Shown one piece after another: positions 1 to 5,843 of a DNA stretch of 8,815 nucleotides. This stretch comes from Desulfuromusa sp. (lineage in GTDB: Bacteria; Desulfobacterota; Desulfuromonadia; Desulfuromonadales; Geopsychrobacteraceae). The stretch spans positions 1-8,815 of the forward strand of contig JAKIUD010000096.1 in assembly GCA_021647765.1 (NCBI GenBank), written 5' to 3'. A program made the position numbers and the translations under genes. Position 1 is the first letter of the stretch. Every line of letters starts with the position of its first letter. The notes below the pieces were generated by a model, which was given only the letters and a program-made list of their open reading frames with translations, searched no databases and was not told where the DNA came from.

Positions 1-24
1 TCTGTCCGAAACCTGAAAAATGGC

Positions 25-55
25 TCGACAGATCGCTTCACAGTCGATTTTTTTT
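25..55 (+). terminator. weak terminator-like hairpin plus T8 at left edge
   Basis: TCGAC (25-29) can pair with GTCGA (43-47) across a 13-nt loop, and eight T residues follow directly (48-55). The stem is only 5 bp, so this is a weak candidate for ending a plus-strand gene that lies off the left edge. The T8 run is followed by A8 (56-63), so the tract could also serve the minus strand. There, GGGG-TTCC-CCCC (65-76 read in reverse) precedes the T run. No gene can be supported in 1-214. Two plus-strand frames stay open from the left edge for 18-28 codons, but neither is recognisable. Confidence 0.3.
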
Positions 56-108
56 AAAAAAAATGGGGGGAACCCCGCTGTGGTGAATTTTATCCGACCA
101 TAGGCCAA

Positions 109-126
109 GACTTTTGCAAGAGGCTC
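109..126 (+). repeat. solo terminus of the MITE-like repeat
   Basis: The 18-mer GACTTTTGCAAGAGGCTC is identical to the right end of the element at 3172-3301 (its positions 3284-3301). None of the rest of that element is visible beside it, so this is a lone end or the scar of a decayed copy. It lies about 90 bp downstream of the ychJ-like gene's stop codon. An 18-base perfect match within 9 kb is very unlikely by chance. Confidence 0.7.
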
Positions 127-214
127 GAATGGCAAGTAAAAGCAATAATTCGGCAAAAGACCAGAACTGCCCCGATGTGAAGGCTATCCCGATTTTGCTG
201 GTATCTATCTTAAG

Positions 215-694
215 CTATCCGCAGCACTTCTTATACTTCTTCCCGCTGCCACAAGGGCAAGGATCATTACGACTGGTTTTGGTTACGCTGATCGGCTGTG
301 ATTTGACCATATTCCCTTCCGCAAACAACCATTTTTTTCTTTTGCGCTTAAACTGACCGCGCTCATGATGGGTACGCACACCGTCCTTATCGCGAAAGCG
401 GGCGATAAACTCAACCTCACCCTCCTCGTCCTTCGAGCCACCAGCTGTCGTCCCGAGGATTTCGAGACCATACCATGCAGATTTTTCAGCCCAGGCCTTG
501 GTTCCTTTGTGATCGTAGCCTTCACGATGATCGGGGTGGGTGGTAGCGTAAAGAAAATCAACATCAACTTTGACGTGAGCCGAATAACGCGCCCGCATCA
601 GTTGTTCTGCCGTTTCGGCCGCTTTTTTCCCAGTGATAATTGGTTCGCAGCAAGCAGCGTAGTCGTTACCGCTACCACAAGGACAGCTGTTCAT
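215..694 (-). CDS. ychJ: YchJ-family SEC-C motif protein
   Basis: This small cytoplasmic protein of 159 residues belongs to the YchJ/UPF0225 family, whose biochemical role is not established. It has a SEC-C zinc-binding motif at each end. The N-terminal one has Cys4, Cys6, Cys15 and Cys16 (CPCGSG...CC); the C-terminal one has Cys146, Cys148, Cys157 and Cys158. SEC-C motifs are known from SecA, where they bind zinc and contact SecB and ribosomes. The middle, roughly residues 28-131, matches the YchJ NTF2-like fold and includes the family pattern QLMRARYSAH and a Trp/Tyr-rich segment. An in-frame ATG lies five codons upstream (707-709), but the Shine-Dalgarno sequence overlaps that ATG and is well spaced for the ATG at 694, so I chose the latter. 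The length is normal for the family. The gene appears to be monocistronic, 49 nt downstream of the uppP stop on the same strand. Confidence 0.93.
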   Translation of the reverse strand: MNSCPCGSGNDYAACCEPIITGKKAAETAEQLMRARYSAHVKVDVDFLYATTHPDHREGYDHKGTKAWAEKSAWYGLEILGTTAGGSKDEEGEVEFIARFRDKDGVRTHHERGQFKRKRKKWLFAEGNMVKSQPISVTKTSRNDPCPCGSGKKYKKCCG

Positions 695-700
695 GTCATT

Positions 701-706
701 CTCCTT
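701..706 (-). promoter_or_regulatory. ribosome binding site deciding the ychJ start
   Basis: Read on the minus strand this is AAGGAG, 6 nt before the ATG at 694-692. The AAGGAG lies inside the five extra codons of the longer reading frame, directly after the upstream ATG. That ATG therefore cannot use it, and the shorter start is favoured. Confidence 0.8.
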
Positions 707-743
707 CATTTAAAAAACTGATTCAGTAGAGTGCCATAATGGA

Positions 744-1736
744 TCACAACACCCCGGTCATTAACAGTGTTCCCGTAACCAGCGCCAGCACGACACGATA
801 GTAACCGAAGATAGCCAGCCCGTGACGATTTAAATATCCAACCATCCATTTTACTGACAGAAGTGCCGCGATAAAAGCAAAAATAACACCAACAACGAGA
901 GAAAGAGCATCAAAGGTCTGCAACATAACCTGACCATGCTTTAAGGCATCGTAACCGGTAGCAGCACTCAGGGTGATCAACCCAAGCAAAAAACTGAATT
1001 CCACTGCAGCGGAAAGAGACAATCCCACCAGCAGCCCAGCAACAATCGTAATCAAACTGCGGCTAACTCCAGGCCACATGGCGATACATTGAGCCAGTCC
1101 GATGATCAGAGCCATCTTCCAGGTCAGTTCGAGAATTGATCTGCCGCTCCGGGGAGATCGTTCTGCTTTTCTTTGATTCCAGCGACTGACAACAAGAATG
1201 GCTACACCACCAACAAACCAGGCAGCTACAACCGGCCAGGGTCCGAACAAATAAGATTTGATCAGCTTATTGAAAATCAATCCGATAACAGCGGCAGGAA
1301 GAAAACCAGCAACAACACTGATCAACAATTGACGTCCTTCAGCATCTTTTCCAACCAGTCCAAGTAACATCTGCTTGACCCGGCGGAAGTACAATCCCAG
1401 CACGGCAATAATGGCACCGATTTGAATACAGATGGTATAGGCGTCGATGGCCTCCTTGGTGCGCGCTTTTTCCTCGCCTGAAGCTGATTGACTGTCGCCA
1501 ATAGAGAGGATCCGCTCCGCTAACAACAAGTGACCAGTGGAACTGACTGGCAGGTATTCCGTCAAACCTTCAACCACCCCAAGAATTGCGGCCTGCCCCA
1601 GAGTCAGTGCGCTCTTTTTTGCCTCAACTTGACTTGGTGAGGGAGCTATCTGTTGATCTGCAGAACAATTTTGGGTGAGGAAAAAGAAACTGCAAATAAT
1701 AAGCAGACAGCTAATAACCATGTTTCTGGTGTGCAT
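744..1736 (-). CDS. uppP: undecaprenyl-diphosphate phosphatase with signal-like extension
   Basis: This integral inner-membrane enzyme dephosphorylates undecaprenyl diphosphate to regenerate the lipid carrier used for peptidoglycan and other envelope polymers; the family is linked to bacitracin resistance. The two signatures are present: EGLTEYLPVSSTGH (56-69), which aligns Glu56, Glu60, Ser66 and His69 with the catalytic Glu17, Glu21, Ser27 and His30 of the E. coli protein, and PGVSRS (222-227), whose Arg226 matches the essential Arg174. Several hydrophobic segments follow, the last at about 308-328. At 330 residues it is about 60 longer than typical. The excess is mostly an N-terminal segment of about 40 residues: a hydrophobic stretch (7-21), a possible cleavage region near Ala26, and a polar Ser/Pro/Gln linker. 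There is also a polar insert at about 81-96. AGGAGA (1741-1746, reverse) supports the start at 1736. Confidence 0.95.
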   Translation of the reverse strand: MHTRNMVISCLLIICSFFFLTQNCSADQQIAPSPSQVEAKKSALTLGQAAILGVVEGLTEYLPVSSTGHLLLAERILSIGDSQSASGEEKARTKEAIDAYTICIQIGAIIAVLGLYFRRVKQMLLGLVGKDAEGRQLLISVVAGFLPAAVIGLIFNKLIKSYLFGPWPVVAAWFVGGVAILVVSRWNQRKAERSPRSGRSILELTWKMALIIGLAQCIAMWPGVSRSLITIVAGLLVGLSLSAAVEFSFLLGLITLSAATGYDALKHGQVMLQTFDALSLVVGVIFAFIAALLSVKWMVGYLNRHGLAIFGYYRVVLALVTGTLLMTGVL

Positions 1737-1753
1737 AATTTCTCCTGAATCCT

Positions 1754-1773
1754 TTTTCTGACAGATCAGAAAA
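1754..1773 (-). promoter_or_regulatory. perfect 8-bp hairpin in the uppP leader
   Basis: TTTTCTGA (1754-1761) and TCAGAAAA (1766-1773) form a perfect inverted repeat around a 4-nt loop. It lies 7 bp upstream of the uppP ribosome binding site (1741-1746), so it would fall in the 5' untranslated leader if transcription starts further upstream. It could be an operator or an mRNA structure; the sequence does not tell which. I could not identify a convincing sigma-70 promoter for uppP in 1774-1900. Confidence 0.4.
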
Positions 1774-1900
1774 TAACCATTTTTTCAATATAAATCTACA
1801 GGGAAGTCTATGTACTGGAATTTATTGACTAATCCTCAGCTGTCTCCCCAATAGAGACAAGCTACAAAACTGCGGGTGAGAGGTTATCCCGGTAGACTAA

Positions 1901-2323
1901 ACAACCTTTCAGCCTTTTGGCTACGGCAGGAATTTCCGAAAGAAGTTGCTGCATGTAATCAAGGTTGCTTTGCAAGTTGCGGGCTGTGGTGATTCGTTTC
2001 TGGGACATATCGGTGGCGATGATTTTGTCATCATTGTCCCAACTGAAACATGCACTATTGCCGCAGAAGAAATTATCCGTCGGATGGATAGGGGAATAGC
2101 AGAATTTTATAGCCATGAGGAGATTGAAAGAGGCTATGTCATTGCCATCAATCGTGAAGGAAAAGAAAAACACCACCCTCTGGTTAGCCTCAGTATGGGT
2201 GGTGTTGATTTATCTCAACGTAAGAACGCAACAGCATTAGAGATTATTGATATTTGTACGGAGATGGAAGCAGCGGCAAAAAAACCGCAAGGGAGCAACG
2301 TTCTTATTTGTAAACGACTCTAA
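1901..2323 (+). pseudogene. remnant of a GGDEF-family domain (C-terminal half)
   Basis: The frame is open from after the TAA at 1898-1900 to the TAA ending at 2323. Its recognisable part begins with GHIGGDDFVIIVP, the active-site region of a GGDEF (diguanylate cyclase-like) domain. It continues with the family's C-terminal pattern: a long helix, a PLVSLSMGGV strand, and an ending resembling the usual PGSxYxxxxR. The motif is GGDDF, with Asp in place of the usual Glu. No RxxD inhibitory site is visible just upstream of it. The first half of the domain (substrate-binding Asn/Asp and metal ligand) is missing, although FQPF...YG near 1907-1924 may be a decayed trace of the usual FKPxNDxYG. The first possible start is a TTG at 1946 with no Shine-Dalgarno sequence. 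It converges on the asparaginase-like gene, with the two stops 2 nt apart. I infer a 5'-deleted pseudogene; expression as a short stand-alone domain is less likely. Confidence 0.75.
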
Positions 2324-2325
2324 AA

Positions 2326-2808
2326 TCAAACAACTTCAAAGCGATTTAACTCAACATTTTTCCGCGATTTTTCCGGGTCAAAAATCTGCCCATTCATAGC
2401 AATCCAAACCCCTTCCGGCAATAACAGAACAGAAGTAATCGCGCTGGCAATATTGTAGATCGCATCGGTAAATCGGAATCTGGCCGGCTGCATCGAGCCA
2501 GTTAGTACAATTGTTTTCTCAGCTATACCACGTAAAAAATTCGCCGTCTCAACCATAGTGTCTGTTCCATGGGTAAGAACAATTCTTTCCGCCGAACTTT
2601 CAATCACCGCCTGTTTTATCAAGTCTCGATCAGCATCGGTTAAGTCCAAACTATCCTTCCGCAGCAACGGTGTAATTTGATAATTGATTGTCAGATTAGC
2701 ATCACGCAAAACATCCCCAATCTGCGGTTCACCAATTTCAAAACTACTTTTTGCATCAAAATATACTTTATCAATAGTGCCACCAGTGGTTATAATTTCG
2801 ATCTGCAT
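2326..2808 (-). CDS. single-domain asparaginase-like protein
   Basis: The 160 residues correspond to the N-terminal catalytic domain of the bacterial L-asparaginase/glutaminase family; full enzymes have about 330 residues and two domains. The catalytic features of that domain are visible: TTGGTID (7-13), with Thr8 at the nucleophile position; a KDSLDLTD loop (51-58), matching the substrate-binding Ser; HGTDTM (80-85), with the Thr82-Asp83 pair; and a Lys/Arg cluster (147-150), where the family's catalytic Lys is expected. There is no signal peptide, so it should be cytoplasmic. The frame extends eight codons upstream to a TTG, but AGGAGA lies 6 nt before the ATG at 2808, so I chose that start. 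It follows the DUF134 gene by 24 nt and is probably co-transcribed. The C-terminal domain, which completes the active site and tetramer in classical enzymes, is absent. Activity and substrate are therefore uncertain. Confidence 0.88.
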   Translation of the reverse strand: MQIEIITTGGTIDKVYFDAKSSFEIGEPQIGDVLRDANLTINYQITPLLRKDSLDLTDADRDLIKQAVIESSAERIVLTHGTDTMVETANFLRGIAEKTIVLTGSMQPARFRFTDAIYNIASAITSVLLLPEGVWIAMNGQIFDPEKSRKNVELNRFEVV

Positions 2809-2813
2809 ATCAA

Positions 2814-2819
2814 TCTCCT
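2814..2819 (-). promoter_or_regulatory. ribosome binding site deciding the asparaginase-like start
   Basis: Read on the minus strand this is AGGAGA, 5-6 nt before the ATG at 2808-2806. It favours this ATG over the upstream in-frame TTG at 2832, which directly abuts the stop codon of the preceding gene. Confidence 0.75.
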
Positions 2820-2832
2820 GAAACTCTATCAA

Positions 2833-3129
2833 TTATTCATGTTCATGTGGCTTTATCACCAGCGCATGCCCAGACAAGAGTGCATCGACAATTTTTTTTC
2901 GACCGCTGGTCACCAACCGCTGAACCGTACCACGTGAAATCCCCATCTCCACTCCGGCTTCTGCCTGAGTCATGGCATCCCGATCACAAAGTGAGACAGC
3001 TTCTAACTCATCGGCATCGAGTTCGATGATCTCTAATTTAGATAAAGGGGTTCCTGCAGGTTTAAACATATAGTCACTGGGTCGCCTGCTTGGACAACAT
3101 CTTCTCGGTTTTCTTGGTCTGGGAGACAT
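2833..3129 (-). CDS. DUF134 (UPF0251) helix-turn-helix protein
   Basis: This 98-residue protein matches the DUF134/UPF0251 family of small, probably DNA-binding proteins. It has the family N-terminus MSPRPRKPRRCC, a FKPAG segment (22-26), the acidic LDADELEAVSL stretch (37-47), and a sigma-70 region 4-like helix-turn-helix at about 52-74 (TQAEAGVEMGISRGTVQRL). It ends with RKKIVDALLSGHALVI and a short His/Glu tail. The length is typical. Family members often sit beside NifX/NifB-like metal-cofactor proteins; here the partner is an asparaginase-like gene 24 nt downstream. The start at 3129 gives the conserved N-terminus, but the ribosome binding site is weak (GGAAAA). A MITE-like element ends about 40 bp upstream and may lie within or just above the promoter. 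The regulatory target is unknown; autoregulation of this two-gene unit is possible but not shown. Confidence 0.9.
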   Translation of the reverse strand: MSPRPRKPRRCCPSRRPSDYMFKPAGTPLSKLEIIELDADELEAVSLCDRDAMTQAEAGVEMGISRGTVQRLVTSGRKKIVDALLSGHALVIKPHEHE

Positions 3130-3171
3130 AATTATTTTCCAGCTATAAGTGCTGCCATTGAACTAACGACT

Positions 3172-3301
3172 GAGACTCTTGCAAAACTCTTTAAAGTCCA
3201 GTGACCGTCATTTCCGCGCAAGCGGAAATCCTGAGGTTTCCTGGGTTGATCAAAAACTTGATCCCCGTTTTTACAAGGATGATGACTTTTGCAAGAGGCT
3301 C
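3172..3301 (+). mobile_element. MITE-like element with 15-bp terminal inverted repeats
   Basis: The left end GAGACTCTTGCAAAA (3172-3186) and the right end TTTTGCAAGAGGCTC (3287-3301) are inverted repeats matching at 14 of 15 positions. The 130 bp contain no gene. Inside are two hairpins: ATTTCCGC-GCAA-GCGGAAAT (3210-3229) and GATCAA-AAAC-TTGATC (3248-3263). The core (3199-3286) recurs inverted at 8600-8687 with roughly 80-85 % identity by hand alignment, and the right end recurs at 109-126. The GTCATTYCCGCG...GCGGRAAT core resembles a widespread class of proteobacterial dispersed palindromes. I see no clear target-site duplication. No transposase is in the window, so movement would need one supplied from elsewhere. 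Confidence 0.72.
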
Positions 3302-3662
3302 CACTATCTGCGTTTATCTCAAGAAAATCAAATTTAAGTTAAAGAAACAAGAATATGTCAAATTCATAAAGTATTTTACAGTAACAAATAAATAACTTTG
3401 ACAATACTGCATGTGCGATAATTTTCCCGACCTTGCCATTCCTGAGAAATCAATAACTATAAAACAGTTGTTTTTTTTCTCATTATGAAAAATAATGCGA
3501 TATTACGCTATAGTATTTTGTTATAGATGTTAAATGGAGAACTATATCGCTCTCAAAAAGTGTTTCTGTCAGTATTTGACTATCAAATCATTTGGCAGTT
3601 TTTTATTGTTCTTGATTGTTGCGTAAAACATCATTCTATCAATCACCCCAAGAGGAGGAACC
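3302..3662 (+). other. AT-rich gene-free leader of the transporter operon
   Basis: About 360 bp of strongly AT-rich DNA separates the MITE-like element from the binding-protein start. No reading frame here looks like a real gene. It should hold the operon promoter and a 5' untranslated leader. I can point to one palindrome with an adjacent promoter-like pair (3461-3496). TTGACA at 3398-3403 has GATAAT only 13 bp downstream, which is too close for a standard sigma-70 promoter. The region ends with AGGAGG (3653-3658), 4 nt before the ATG. Confidence 0.6.
3461..3496 (+). promoter_or_regulatory. candidate promoter with overlapping palindromic operator
   Basis: TTGTTT (3468-3473), a 17-bp spacer and AATAAT (3491-3496) form a plausible sigma-70 pair; the -10 matches 5 of 6 bases, the -35 only 3 of 6. 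A palindrome AAAACA-GT-TGTTTT (3461-3474) covers the -35 box, where a repressor would be expected to bind. In DNA this AT-rich such matches arise easily. If it is real, the binding-protein mRNA has a leader of about 160 nt. Confidence 0.33.
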
Positions 3663-4832
3663 ATGAAACGACTATTAACTGCAGCACTTATCACTTGTAT
3701 TGCCATGATGCTGGCGGTACCGGCCATGGCTGCACCGACCATTAAAATCGGCTTTAATATTCCCCTGACCGGCGATATCCCAAAAGTTGGTGAAGCATCC
3801 AAAAATGCGGCAGAAATGCTCAAAGCTGACATCAATGGCGCTGGTGGCCTTGAGGTTGGTGGCAAAAAATACCTGCTTGATTTCATCTACGAAGATAATG
3901 AAGCAAAAGCTGAATCAGCCGTCACCACCGCTTTGAAACTGATCACAAGAGATGAAATTATTGCGATGATCGGTCCAAACTCTTCCAAGCAAGCCGTTCC
4001 CGGTGGTCAAGTAGCCAATGATAACGGTGTCGTCATGGTCAGCCCATGGTCGACCAACCCAGCAACAACTGAGGATCGTCCTTGGGTTTTTCGGGCGGCA
4101 TTCCTTGACCCCTTCCAGGGTCCGGTTGCAGTCAACTTTGCCGTTAAAACATTCAATGCAAAAACTTCTGCGGTACTTTATGACCTCTCCAACGACTATT
4201 CCAAAGGTCTGGCAGAAATTTTCAAAGATCTCTTCGAGAAAAAAATGGGTGCAGGAACTGTCCTTGCATTTGAAAGTCATGGGACTAAAGACCAGGATTT
4301 TTCAGCCCAGCTCACTAAAATTATTTCCAAAAAACCTGATTTTATTTTTGTTCCGGATAACTACAATCAAGTTGCTCTGATCGTTCCACAAGCTCGCCAA
4401 CTTGGTTACAAAGGTGAGTTTATGGGTTCCGATTCCTGGGGTTCTTCTGAGCTGATGACCCTCTGTGGCGATGCCTGTAAGGGGCTCCACTTTTCAACTC
4501 ACTACGCAGCAGCTGGTGCCACCGGCGCTACCAAGGTATTCATTGATCGCTACAAAGCTAAGTATGGCGAAACCCCTGACGATGTTGCCGCTCTGACCTG
4601 GGACGCAACCCGCGTTGTCCTTCAGGGAATTCAAAATGGTGGGAAAATTACCGGTAAGTTGAAAAAAGATCGCAAAGCCGTCCTCAAAGGAATGAAACAA
4701 ATTGCCAGTTTCGCCGGTATTACCGGTAACATGAGGTTCGATGATCAGGGCGATCCCATCAAATGTGCTGTTGTTGTACAAATCAGCCAGACTGGAAAAT
4801 TTGAATTCAGGCAGTCTGTTTGTCCTGAATAA
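3663..4832 (+). CDS. livK: periplasmic binding protein of a branched-chain amino-acid-type ABC transporter
   Basis: This 389-residue type-1 periplasmic binding protein captures the ligand and delivers it to LivHM. It starts with a clear Sec signal peptide: Lys2-Arg3, a hydrophobic core to about residue 20, and AMA-A as cleavage site near 23/24. The mature part opens with the family strand IKIGFNIPLTG (27-37). GPNSSKQAVPGGQ (104-116) and VSPWSTNPATT (116-126) are the Ser/Thr-rich loops that hold the alpha-carboxyl and amino groups of amino acids in LivJ/LivK. WVFRAAFLDPFQG (131-143) is the usual segment before the second lobe. Four cysteines lie in the mature chain (268, 272, 368, 387), a pattern different from the N-terminal disulfide of E. 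coli LivJ. The ATG has a strong AGGAGG. It is the first gene of the operon, followed by a stem-loop and then livH. The exact ligand cannot be read from sequence; other hydrophobic amino acids or amides are possible. Confidence 0.93.
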   Translation: MKRLLTAALITCIAMMLAVPAMAAPTIKIGFNIPLTGDIPKVGEASKNAAEMLKADINGAGGLEVGGKKYLLDFIYEDNEAKAESAVTTALKLITRDEIIAMIGPNSSKQAVPGGQVANDNGVVMVSPWSTNPATTEDRPWVFRAAFLDPFQGPVAVNFAVKTFNAKTSAVLYDLSNDYSKGLAEIFKDLFEKKMGAGTVLAFESHGTKDQDFSAQLTKIISKKPDFIFVPDNYNQVALIVPQARQLGYKGEFMGSDSWGSSELMTLCGDACKGLHFSTHYAAAGATGATKVFIDRYKAKYGETPDDVAALTWDATRVVLQGIQNGGKITGKLKKDRKAVLKGMKQIASFAGITGNMRFDDQGDPIKCAVVVQISQTGKFEFRQSVCPE

Positions 4833-4859
4833 ACTGTACCAATCTCAACTTGTTTACAC

Positions 4860-4888
4860 ATGAGGCCGGAGTGAAGCTCCGGCCTCAT
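4860..4888 (+). promoter_or_regulatory. 12-bp intercistronic stem-loop after the binding-protein gene
   Basis: ATGAGGCCGGAG (4860-4871) and CTCCGGCCTCAT (4877-4888) pair perfectly around the loop TGAAG. The stem is GC-rich and starts 27 nt after the livK stop. It lacks a downstream T run, so it is not a classic rho-independent terminator. In operons of this type such hairpins commonly block 3'-exonucleases or cause partial termination, leaving more binding-protein mRNA than permease/ATPase mRNA. That role is inferred here. The livH start lies 34 nt beyond. Confidence 0.8.
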
Positions 4889-4922
4889 CACCGTAAGCCC
4901 TTCATTTATTTCAAAGGTCATC

Positions 4923-5834
4923 ATGTTAGTAAGCATCATTCAAAACATTATTAACGCCTTGCAGTGGGGCAGCTTCTACGCTCTGATCGCACTGGGATAC
5001 ACTCTGGTTTATGGGGTTCTGACTCTGATCAACTTCGCCCATGGCGATGTCTTTATGGTTGGAGCCTATATCGCCTTTTTTGTCTCCACCTTCTTGCTCA
5101 CGACCATTGGTCTGCCGGGATGGGTAGTATTGGCACTCTGCATTCCGCTGACAATGATTCTGACCTCGATGGTCGGTGTCACTCTGGAAAGGATTGCCTA
5201 TCGGCCACTACGCAAGAAAGGAGCTCACCGCCTCTATGTCGTTATCACTGCATTGATGTGTGGTCTGATCCTTGAAAATGCCAACCTGGCTCTTCTCGGT
5301 GCCAGCCGCAAAGCGTTCCCGCCACTGATTGAAGTGTATGTCTATAACATTGGTGGAGTCATTTTCACCAATCTTAAAATTGCCGTTATCATCACTGCCA
5401 TTCTGGTCTTTTTATTCCTCCAGTGGGTGGTGACAAAAACCCGGGTCGGGATGGCGATGCAAGCTATTTCTTACGATAAATTTGCAGTTCCCTTAATGGG
5501 AATCCCTTTAGATCAGATTATCGTTGTCACTTTTGTTCTTGGTTCCGGTTTTGCCGGACTGGCGGGATTGCTGTTCGCCATGAGTTATCCGATTCTGGAT
5601 CCCTATATGGGGGCACTGATCGGCTGGAAAGCCTTTATTGCCGCAGTTGTTGGTGGAATTGGTGATATCCGTGGAGCTTTCCTCGGCGGATTCTTGCTTG
5701 GAGCAGTTGAAATACTGGTTGTCGCTTTTTTCCCATCAACTTACCGCGACTTGATTGCTTTTACCGTGCTGCTGGCAATCTTGACCTGGAAACCGACCGG
5801 GCTGTTCGGCATCGCCCAGACTACCAAGATTTAG
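4923..5834 (+). CDS. livH: branched-chain amino-acid ABC transporter permease LivH
   Basis: This 303-residue inner-membrane permease is one of the two channel-forming subunits and is close in length to E. coli LivH. Its hydrophobic profile suggests about eight membrane segments. The family signatures are in order: GSFYALIALGYTLVYGVL (16-33), NFAHGD (37-42), ER-AYRPLR (89-97), the cytoplasmic coupling loop TRVGMAMQAISYD..A..MGI (173-194) that contacts the ATPases, and KAFIAAVVGGIGDIRGAFLG (236-255). It ends with the usual TWKPTGLFG motif (288-296). The ribosome binding site is modest (AAAGGT, 4 nt before the ATG), weaker than those of livK and livM, which fits lower permease than binding-protein expression. 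It is separated from livK by 90 bp containing a strong stem-loop and from livM by only 9 bp. Confidence 0.95.
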   Translation: MLVSIIQNIINALQWGSFYALIALGYTLVYGVLTLINFAHGDVFMVGAYIAFFVSTFLLTTIGLPGWVVLALCIPLTMILTSMVGVTLERIAYRPLRKKGAHRLYVVITALMCGLILENANLALLGASRKAFPPLIEVYVYNIGGVIFTNLKIAVIITAILVFLFLQWVVTKTRVGMAMQAISYDKFAVPLMGIPLDQIIVVTFVLGSGFAGLAGLLFAMSYPILDPYMGALIGWKAFIAAVVGGIGDIRGAFLGGFLLGAVEILVVAFFPSTYRDLIAFTVLLAILTWKPTGLFGIAQTTKI

Positions 5835-5843
5835 GAGGACAAA

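Noticed and set aside
1862..2176. Minus-strand frame of 104 codons overlapping the GGDEF remnant, with a protein-like C-terminal half.
   Set aside because: It is antisense to the recognisable GGDDF region, has no Shine-Dalgarno sequence, and matches no family I know. The plus-strand GGDEF match is specific and explains the sequence better.
3172..3301. Repeats as a CRISPR array or phage attachment site.
   Set aside because: There are no regularly spaced direct repeats with unique spacers, no cas genes, and no integrase. The structure is inverted, not tandem.
3398..3420. TTGACA followed by GATAAT as a sigma-70 promoter.
   Set aside because: The spacing is 13 bp, well short of the usual 16-18, and bases at the proper distance do not resemble a -10 box.
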